Origin: Cricetomys ansorgei
Lineage: Eukaryota > Chordata > Mammalia > Rodentia > Nesomyidae
Assembly: GCA_026225945.1 (NCBI GenBank)
Contig: JAMJFZ010001258.1
Coordinates: 4,125,001 to 4,189,000, forward strand
Direction of reading: 5' to 3'
DNA length: 64,000 bases
The notes under the pieces were generated by a model that worked only from the letters and a program-made list of their open reading frames with translations, was not told the DNA's origin and ran no database searches. The position numbers and the translations under genes were made by a program. Positions 55,909 to 64,000 of this stretch are shown here, one piece after another. Every line of letters begins with the position of its first letter. Positions within the stretch are counted from its first letter, which is position 1.

Positions 55909-56275
55909 CTACAGGGCCAAGAAATGAAAGCAGGTATCAGCACTGAGTTCTGTGACCAGCCCCAGCACGCCTCTCCAGAGAACCCAGGAAGAGGACCGCC
56001 AGCGGCCTCAGCATGCGGGAGACAAGTCCCAAAGCCACGAAGGCTTTTCCAGACCTGACATATTTCCAGACGCCACTCCTGCCCCAGATCCTCCATAGCA
56101 TTTAGGAGAGATTCTTCTGTACAAAGTGTCCCCAGTCTCAGCCCTGAAGGGTCACAACAGACCATGTGACCTCCAGGTGAAGATTGGAATTGAACACCTC
56201 CATTTTCGGAATCCTTGAGCAAGTCAGGAAACCCTTATCTGCTTACTGAGATAGTGCCCAGAGAGAAGCTGCCTG

Positions 56276-56625
56276 TCCCAGTTTGCTCTCTGATGCTGTG
56301 AGGAAGCGTCATGAACAAGAGCCACCTGGAGAAGGGAGGGTTTGTTGGCTCCACCGTTGACGGAAGCCAAGCCAGAATCTGGAGGCAGAGGTGAGGCAGA
56401 GACCAGGATGCTCACTGGCTTGCTCAGCTTGCTTTTTATACAATCCAGGAAGGACCACTGCCTAGGGATGACACCACCCACAGTAGGCTGGGCCTCCTAC
56501 ATGGATCATTAATCAAGAATATGGCCCCACATACTTGCCCACAGGGCCAATCTGATGGAAACATTTTCTCAAATGAGGCTCCCTCTTTCCTGATGACTCT
56601 GTGTCAAGTTGACCGAAAACAACCA
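56276..56625 (+). repeat. Rodent interspersed repeat, copy 3 (shortened)
   Basis: Same element as at 2398 and 49664, more diverged and internally shortened; CACCACCCACAGTAGGCTGG and TCTGTGTCAAGTTGACC are recognisable. Confidence 0.75.
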
Positions 56626-56690
56626 CCCACCCTCCACACAGTGTTGCCAGAACAAAAGCAACAGGAGCGTCCCGGTGCCATCCGAGAAAG

Positions 56691-56938
56691 GCTGAAAGGG
56701 GCCCACGGGATCCCAGATCCCGGCCTGCTGAAAGGGGCCCATGGGATCTCAGATCCTGGCTGCTGAAAGGGACCCACGGGATCCCAGATCCCGGCCTGCT
56801 GAAAGGGGCCCACGGGATCCCAGATCCCGGCCTGCTGAAAGGGACCCACGGGATCCCAGATCCTGGCTGCTGAAAGGGACCCACAGGATCCCAGATCCTG
56901 GTTGCTAAAAGGGGCCCACGGGATCCCAGATCCTGAGG
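56691..56938. repeat. 35/36-bp tandem array, 7 copies
   Basis: Starts at 56691, 56727, 56762, 56798, 56834, 56869 and 56904. Each contains GCTGAAAGGGGCCCACGGG and GATCCCAGATCC; one-base length change sits at CCGGCCT/CCTGGCT. Confidence 0.94.
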
Positions 56939-57844
56939 CCACCAACAAGTCAGACTCTCAGCGTGTTCCCATTATGCTCCACGCTGGATGTGGGACACGC
57001 CCTCACCTGCCATTGTGGGAACCAGGCAGGGAGAGGAAGCCTTGGGATATGAGGGAAGACTTCCCAATGCTGCCTACCCCCTCAGCTTCAAAGTGGCTGT
57101 CTGGGTTTCCAGCTTCTGAGCACGTGCAGAAGGCAGAGGCTCCAAAAGCCATGCTGCCAGCTTGCCGTGAGGATGGGGATATGGGTTTCCTGCTTACTAA
57201 GGCACCAGGAAACACAAGCCCTTGCTCTACACCACAAGGCTGTCCTAAGCGACTTCACCTGTCCATTGATGAGCCTCTGCCTGCGCAGCTGGGCATTTTC
57301 AGTGTCCTACCTTTCTATTTACGTTGGCATTCTGCACATGGAAATTGCATGGAAAACAGCTCCCCCAAATGTCTGGTCACATCGCGCTAGCTTGAAAATC
57401 TTGGCGGCATCTCTCTCACCTGTCCCCTCTTGCCATGCAGCCCACACTGAAACTCCTGTGATCTGATCGTCTTGATTACTAGGTGCCAAACGCTTAGGAG
57501 CAGGATGTGTCTTGGTCTCTGGGGCCCTGGCGCCTGTACTGCTTGGTACACAGAAGGAAAGTCTCATGTCATGGGTAACGAAGAGCATTAATGCCATCTG
57601 CAGGGGGTGGTGGACCCTTCCAGGCCCCTTGTGCACACACTCACTGAATTCCTCTCTATACCAGATAAGTGGGAGGCTGCTGCCGCCAAACTGCTGAACT
57701 GTTCTTTGGCACGCCACGAAGTATCATTAGACTTGTCCCACCCAATCGTCACAAATATTCAGTTCATTCTCGTCTCATTATATATCAAACATGTTCTTAC
57801 AATATCAGCTAAACATTCGAACCACTGCTCTATGTCCAGAAAAA

Positions 57845-58095
57845 AAAAATAATGGGATCTTGCTGTGTTGCCCTGGCTGCCCTTGAACTCCTTGCTCCCA
57901 CAAGGCAGCTCTCAACTGCCTACACTCCAGTTTCAGGAGATCCGACGCCCTGGCCTGGCCTTCACAGACACCAGGCATGCACGTGGCACACAAATATACA
58001 TGCAGGCAAAATACACATGCATGTCAAATGCCCTGGAACTCCTGAAGCCTCGAGTGCCTCAGCCTCTGAGTAGCCGGGACTACAGATGTGCATCT
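57845..58095 (-). repeat. Old B1/7SL-like SINE, interrupted
   Basis: GGGATCTTGCTGTGTTGCCC at one end and GAGTAGCCGGGACTACAGATG at the other are 7SL-derived; a TGCA-rich insertion lies between. Confidence 0.55.
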
Positions 58096-58532
58096 CACGT
58101 AGAGACCAGAGAATTCTTTAAATGAGAATGAATTCTGCAGGAAAAATCAGCAGCTACTATTATCTAGCAAGCATTCATTACAGGCTGCCACCAGGCTCCC
58201 TGGAGCCGAGTCTCTGCTCCTAGCCCTCCCAGCCAGCCGGTGAGGGTGTGCTGGCCCCACTACAGATGCCATTACACACTAGTCAGTGCAGAGGCCGTTC
58301 TAGCTCTGGTGATTTGTTCATGCCATCACCTTCGGGGGTTGGGGGGAAACTCTAGGAGAATGCTGAGCGAGGGGGAGATATTGGGACGGGAGGCCAGCCG
58401 GGGGCACTGTGGCAGAAGTTTGGGGTCCAGGACAAGGCCATGGAGTATGGAGAGGAGCAGAGGAAGAGAATCACAACTACACACTTGACACCCGGAATCC
58501 AGTCCTCTGGCAGGCAGTTAGTACCAGCTAGC

Positions 58533-58698
58533 ACCTGCCTTCGGTTCCTATACCGGAGCACATAGTGAGACTTCCAGGACCCTGTGCTCTCCTGCTGACA
58601 TCTGCAGCTTCACCTCACCTGCCTTCGGTTCCTATACCGGAGCACATAGTGAGACTCTAGGACCCTGTGCTCTCCTGCTGACATTTGCAGCTTCACCT
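58533..58698. repeat. 84-bp direct tandem duplication
   Basis: ACCTGCCTTCGGTTCCTATA begins at 58533 and 58617. The copies differ by only a few bases, so the event is recent. Confidence 0.95.
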
Positions 58699-59341
58699 TG
58701 CCAAGCCCTTTCCATTACAGCACGCCTGCTCTCTTCCGTTCCATTACCTATGCTCACCTCACATATTATTCCAGGCTTCTGGGCAGCTGGCAAATGGACT
58801 CAGGGCTGCACCTCGATCTTCCCATCTGATTGCTACACCTCCGCAGCACCTGCGCCAGGCAAGCGAGGCCTGTTGTTAAGTCATCCCACTGTACAGGAAC
58901 TAAGCATTACATTTGTCAGACACGGCACAGAATGAAAGCCAAGCAAGGCTTCTTTCTAAAGAATGTTTGGACCTAAGGCCACCGAGGGCGGCTGTGCAGG
59001 GCAGTCCCCATGCTCCCCCATCATCAGATACAAAGAGTCCAGGAAAAGGGAGACCACTTTCACCTCATTGGGAAACAAAACTTCTTCCACAAATATCAGA
59101 GTGGCCCTTGTAAGCCTTCCCCAATCTACAGGATGGAAACCTGAATCCTTTATAAGAACAGCCAACATCCGACCAGAAAGACTGACATCAGGGGTAGTCT
59201 CCAGCCTGGCCAGGAAGTCCCTGCTGTCTTTCACTATAACAATCATCTTCCTTGTCTTCCACATAAAATATCTGGCTCAGGCCCAGACACTCAAGACAAG
59301 AGGACAATTTTTCCTAGTTTGATATGCTAGAGAGAGCCTCA

Positions 59342-59470
59342 CCCCACCCTACCCCATCTGTCTTAGACAGGGTATTGCTATGTTGCTTAAGCTAGGCAGG
59401 AACTGCTAGAATCAAATGATCCTCCTGTCTCAACCTCCCAAGTAGCAGGGACTTCCAGCATGTATCTCCC
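59342..59470 (-). repeat. Old B1/7SL-like SINE
   Basis: TAGACAGGGTATTGCTATGT, CAACCTCCCAAGTAGCAGGG in order; strongly diverged. Confidence 0.55.
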
Positions 59471-59847
59471 AGCTAGGGAGAACATTCTAGAATCTAAGGC
59501 CTCCTAGGAAAAGCAATACCCTCCTTAAAGAGAGCCAGCAACCTTCAGAGCCCAGTAGCCTCATAGGCAGAAGAGAGCACGAAGAGATGAACAGTGAATG
59601 CATCATGGTGGAGTCCCTGGAAGGCCGGGCATGTCACAGGGGCTCCCATTCCCTCCACAGGTACTAAGACATTTGTAGTCAGAACAGAGCTTTGGGCTCA
59701 TTTGGCTGGCATTGAGTCTGCTTTACACTGCCCGGGAGTCATTCTGTAGTGAAGGGCTGTAAACTCCAGGTAGCTTGGAGGTGAGGGTCAACACATCAGA
59801 TATTAAGTCAGGAAACTGGATGCCAGCCCAGCTCTGCTTCAGCAGGT

Positions 59848-59962
59848 GTGGGGGGGGGCTCTGCAAGTACCCCCACATACACACACACTGTCTTGGTTCT
59901 TTCATCTGGGGCTCTGCAAGCACTGCCCTCCCCCTCCATCTTGGTTCTTTCATCTGGAGAGT
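59848..59962. repeat. Short direct duplication
   Basis: TCTTGGTTCTTTCATCTGG occurs at about 59891 and 59939, and GGGGCTCTGCAAG at about 59856 and 59908. Confidence 0.75.
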
Positions 59963-61613
59963 GGTTAGGATCTTGGCCTTGAAACAGTGAGACAGCACAA
60001 GAAAACTCTCGAGTTGAAGAAGTTCATTTTCCACATGATGTTTAGAGATCCTTACGTTAAACTCGCCAATTTCATTCGACATTTACTCCTGTGGGGGTTC
60101 ATGTTAGGACATCCATTTTCACAGACGTGGGAAAAGACTTGGAGAAAATAGGATCAAAGGCCACAGATCCAGCCAACTGCACACCTGGATCCAACCCAGG
60201 TCCTCCACACCATGAAGACGCAGGTGCCATATCTAGGTGGGCTGCGAGGAGCAGGCAGGAGCCAGCAAGAGGCTTGAGCATGAGGCTTTCTGGTGACTCC
60301 TTTGCTTTGGTCTCTCAGCTTCCTTCTCCTTAAAATGGAGGTGACGCTCTCCACCTCTTTGCCTGGGAAGGTGGGCAGGATCCCAGTGCAAAGCCTGTCT
60401 TGTACAAAGGCAACCCTTCTAAGTTACAGAGCAGAGAAGTCTGGTTAGAGAGCAGAGATTACTAATGTCAGGGGAGGACTGAAGGCAGTAACTGTAACTT
60501 AAGTCACAGGGTGTTCTGCTGGAGTTGGAAGAGGCTGTGGCTGGGCTCTACTGAAGAAGAAAGGGCAAACGGATTCAGCTGTTCTAGAAGGAGAGTCCTA
60601 GATGCCCAGACAGCAAAATACAGACATGCAGAACCCTGAGTGACCCCCGGGGGCCCTGGAGATGACACAATGGCCTTCTAAAATGGCCTTCCTGGGGAAA
60701 ATTGTTGGTGATTGGTGATTCTATCAGTTCTCCTGTTGCGGAATGCTGGCCTTCATGTGTACCCTCCTCATCAGAGCAGCCTGTTGAGCATCCCATCAAG
60801 ATTGAGCCTGTTGGTGCTCATCGGAGTAGGGCCCTGGGGTCCTCATGCCTTCACCTGGGATCCCGGCTGTCCCTCCTGCAGCTCCCTGCCAGCTGGATGT
60901 AGTTCTACCCCAGCTGCAGTCAGAGGAGCTGCTGCAGTCTGTAGAGTTTACTGTGGTTCTCTGAAGGGCGGAGTCATCTATACAGCCAGGGGGAAGTTCC
61001 TGGGGCAAGACCTTTCTTTTTGTCATCAAGTCCCATAAAATCGCTGGCCTGCCAAGTTGACTCTGGAGGAATCGCTCTGGTATGTCGCTGGTGGACTATC
61101 TGGGATGAGTCAGCTTTCATCTGTATCTCCCCAGAAAAAGTTCATACACAACTCCCAATTACAATCTCTCTCTCTTTTTTTTTTAATTCACCATGGTAGG
61201 TAGCACACAACTTCGTAGCCCCTGTTCTAAAGCAGTTGCTAATGTTGTCACTCCCGCTAACATAAAGACAGCAAGTGCCATTTATTCAAAGGACGTTATT
61301 AAGCACCTGCCCTGTGCCCAGGACGTCCAGGCATTAGGGAGACAATGAGAACGCTTTATAACTGCAGGAGACACGCGGTAATGTACAGTTAACGATGGCG
61401 TTTTTGTCAGACGCTCAGTCCCAGGGTCATCACTGCCAACTAAGGATGACCTTCTCATGACGTTCCTTTAAAAGCCAGGGTGGGGACGTCAATGTGTATC
61501 AGTAACAGGAGAAGCCCACCTGAAAGGTTATGTACTGTATGATTCGACCATATGACATCTGGGAAGCATAGACTACAGAGAGAGCTAGATCAACAATGCC
61601 ATGGGGCTGGGGG

Positions 61614-61636
61614 GTGCGGGGGGGGGGGGGGGTAGG
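61614..61636. repeat. Poly(G) run
   Basis: A run of about 14 G flanked by further G-rich sequence; prone to sequencing error. Confidence 0.85.
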
Positions 61637-62549
61637 GCAGTGGTATACATCTGTCCAGGTAGACAGAATGTCCTACACCAAGTGAGTTTGGAGGCTCAGC
61701 ACTTGTAACACATGCCCCGCGGTGGTGGGGGATGATAACACTAGGGCAGGCTGGTGGGGGAGCAGGAGGTATATGCAAACCTCTGCTCAGTTTACTGCAA
61801 ACTTAAAACTACAAAGCTAGCCCTACAAAGTTTTTCTATTCATTCAACCATAGAAACACGGACCTCTGTCTAGCTTGTTTCCACAGCCTGCTGAAGGCAG
61901 GGGTGGGGTGGGGTGGTTTGACTTTAAGCTCTGGCTGGTAGACCAAAACCAGATTTGATGAGAAATATATCCTTGATGGATTTTTCAGGCACACCGGGAT
62001 GAGGAGAGCCGGGCCTGAGGAGCTGTGTGACAAGGGACTAAAGAGTTGAGTCAGGCTGCCCACAGTCCTGGGTTCTGCCAATGGCAGAGGTACCTCGCTG
62101 ATTCTCCTTTGACCTGTCCTGTTTTTTCTCAATAAGGACATTTCTGAGAAAACAGACGTTGGGGTTTTAGGACTGAATCTATAAGCGTCCGGCGTGTTCT
62201 TGGGCTCATTTGATCAGGGGAGCTCACAGTGGGAAGCCAGACCACTTACAATTACTCTCAGACCGTGGGTCCCCACTGAGAGGTCCAGGCTGAAGCAGGC
62301 AAAGCTGTAAGCAAAGGTGGCCGAGGTGCCACCACCCCCTTTCCTCTGTTTGGTCCCCAGATTTTTAGATCACAGGTTTTCAGTGTGCTGAGACCCTTCC
62401 ACTTTGTCTCAGGCAGGCTGGAGACGGGCAGGGGAGCAGGGCTGGGCCATCTGGTTAGGAGTCTCTCACGCGTGCACTCAGAATGCGCTTCCCTCGCCGT
62501 GCAGAGACTTCTTTGGGAGAATGAGGCTGCCAGGTTTGGAAAGCCTCGT

Positions 62550-63210
62550 GGAAATGCTGCAGCACCTGTGCGCTTGTAGTGGGGAGTGGAGCACGCGCTC
62601 CTAAAGCTTTCATCCAAAACCACAGGAAAGGGTCCCCGCGGCGGAGCCGGGCAGCTCGGGTTTCTCCACCGCAGCCTCCGAGCCCGCACCCCTTACCTGG
62701 TGCGGCGCCCGAGCGCTCTCCGGGATGGCTCCGGGAAGGCGACCTTCCAGGCAGGCCTCTCAGGTGCGCGCAGACAAAGCGAACAAAGCCCGGGACACTC
62801 CCGGCTCCGCGCGGCAGGTAGGGGCACGGGGCGCAGGGGTGGGGCTGTGCTCGCAGGGGTGCGCCCGGCCCCGCCCCGTCCCGCCAGGACCGCCCCTCCC
62901 GCCCCGCCCCGCCCCGCCCCGCCCGCCTGCTCCAGGCCGTGGGGCTCCCACCCGCGGAGCGCACAGCTGCTCGGCCGGCTGCGCGCGCTGGGCTCCGGCC
63001 TGGGCTCCGGCCTGGGGGCGCTGCGGCCACGCGGGACCTGTCGGTCTCTCCTGCAGAGGCGGGCCCAGCGGCTCTGGTGCAGCCCTGGAGATCCCTCGCT
63101 GGGCGGCGCAAGCGCTGCTCCCGGGAACCGCGTGGTCCTCCCCGTGTCCCGCTGCAAGCGGTGCGGCCTTGGTCACAGCGCGCGCTGGCCACTCCGCGGG
63201 TTTTATCGAT
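62550..63210. promoter_or_regulatory. CpG island, likely VWA2 promoter
   Basis: The only dense CpG cluster in the window. It holds consecutive GC boxes (repeated CCCCGC) at about 62895-62922 and many CGCG steps. It sits at the 5' end expected for VWA2 and overlaps the putative exon 1. Long open frames on both strands here are a by-product of GC content. Confidence 0.8.
62697..62850 (-). other. VWA2: Putative non-coding exon 1 of VWA2
   Basis: A strong donor CACCAG|GTAAGG ends an exon at 62697 on the minus strand inside the CpG island. The coding exon at 55.9 kb has a clear upstream acceptor, so at least one untranslated first exon is required. The transcription start near 62850 is a guess from the GC-box cluster at 62890-62925. 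Confidence 0.5.
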
Positions 63211-63249
63211 CCCACCCTTGAGAAAATGTTCACTCTGGCGCCGTTTCTA

Positions 63250-64000
63250 TTTGTCGTGGCTTCTGCCTTTTGCCCACCATGTCTGTTACTGCAGTTGGGT
63301 GATAACCGGACCCTTTGGCCAGCATTCTCCTTAGAGGGTGCCTGGTTTTAATTAAAGTGCCTTAGAACAGCACGGTGTGCCTTCTGGCAGGTACTTAGTG
63401 CACATAAACTCTCATTTTCATACTTCATCAAAACTGCATATTGTGTGCTCATCGGAAAAATTAAAGAGAGAAAACAAATTGAACAGTCACTGATACTCAG
63501 CAGCAGCAGACCATCACTGGGAAAGGCTGTCACGTTCTCTAAAACTTGGTTCCTTCTGTTGGTACTTGATTGGCCATACCCGTGTTGAACATCTGTGGCT
63601 TTGGCCACTGCATACGGTTCTAAATGTTCCCATTTGCTACTGTTCAAAGCTAAGCTCGCTTAACAAGTACAAGTACAATCCTTCCAGTATATGGGTTCTG
63701 AAGATTGAATCACATCAGCATGCTTGGAGGCCTTTGCCCACCAAGCTATCACTGACCAAAGGTTTTATTTTTATTTTTTTATTAACAAACTGCCTTCCAG
63801 GAAGCTGGCCTGTTCCCTATTTTCTGCACCCTCCCATTATCCCTGTAAATGTCAGCTTGATGGACAAATACCACACTTTGTATTTTTTACTCCTTTTTAA
63901 CAGATCTATTGCATTTCGTTCTGAAGTTCTCAGTTCATTTCCAACTCTTCCCTTCAGACAGCATTCAGGGAAACTGGCTCTTGGCAGGTTTGATGTTGCA
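63250..64000. other. Sequence upstream of VWA2, nothing recognised
   Basis: AT-rich after the CpG island. In mammals TDRD1 lies upstream of VWA2, but I see no exon of it here. The 99-residue minus-strand frame at 63647-63348 has no recognisable domain. Confidence 0.5.

Larger units (their letters stand above)
55909..62696 (-). other. VWA2: VWA2 first intron, 6.8 kb
   Basis: Contains repeat copy 3, a 35/36-bp array, an 84-bp duplication, old B1-like elements and a poly(G) run. No additional exon was supported. Confidence 0.6.

Noticed and set aside
62455..63351. Six overlapping frames of 131-245 residues on both strands
   Set aside because: They lie in the CpG island, where high GC suppresses stop codons. 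Composition is Arg/Pro/Ala/Gly-rich in every frame and no domain is visible.
63348..63647. Terminal exon of TDRD1, the expected upstream neighbour
   Set aside because: The frame shows no Tudor or other recognisable sequence; synteny alone is not enough.

Overview
The window is vertebrate nuclear DNA from a muroid rodent. It carries B1, B2/B3-, B4- and ID-like SINEs, (TG)n(AG)n microsatellites, GT-AG introns and one CpG island. I cannot separate mouse, rat, hamster or deer mouse from the sequence alone. No bacterial, viral or plasmid gene organisation is present. Most long open frames are repeat-driven or chance frames inside introns.

Two genes fill the window and point at each other. Left (about 1-27,240, + strand) is the 3' three quarters of AFAP1L2 (XB130), an actin-filament-associated adaptor with two PH domains. 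Fifteen exons from 3504 to the stop at 26329 splice in frame and give 718 codons plus stop; the 5' exons (about 105 residues expected) lie upstream of base 1. Right (about 27,500-62,850, - strand) is VWA2 (AMACO), a secreted matrix protein with three von Willebrand A domains and two EGF modules. Fourteen exons were placed: a putative non-coding first exon in the CpG island at 62.5-63.2 kb, a signal-peptide exon at 55.9 kb, and twelve more down to a terminal exon at 28.9 kb. One very small exon (3n+2 nt, probably about 23 nt) between 55,847 and 51,297 is demanded by the reading frame but was not found.

The genes are arranged tail to tail, and their best poly(A) signals (27,214 on +, 27,529 on -) are only about 300 bp apart. 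Each product is an ordinary host protein, one intracellular and one extracellular; nothing in the sequence links them functionally beyond the shared 3' boundary.

The introns are rich in tandem arrays: 20-bp x7 (5.7 kb), 32-bp x6 (16.7 kb), about 50-bp x9 (19 kb), 36-bp x3 (40.4 kb), 50-bp x5 (43.1 kb), 28-bp x17 (54.4 kb), 35/36-bp x7 (56.7 kb), 84-bp x2 (58.5 kb), plus long CA and TG/AG tracts. I found no undescribed gene system. The points most worth checking are the C-terminal extension of VWA2, the missing micro-exon, the close 3' ends, and arrays or duplications that abut splice donors.
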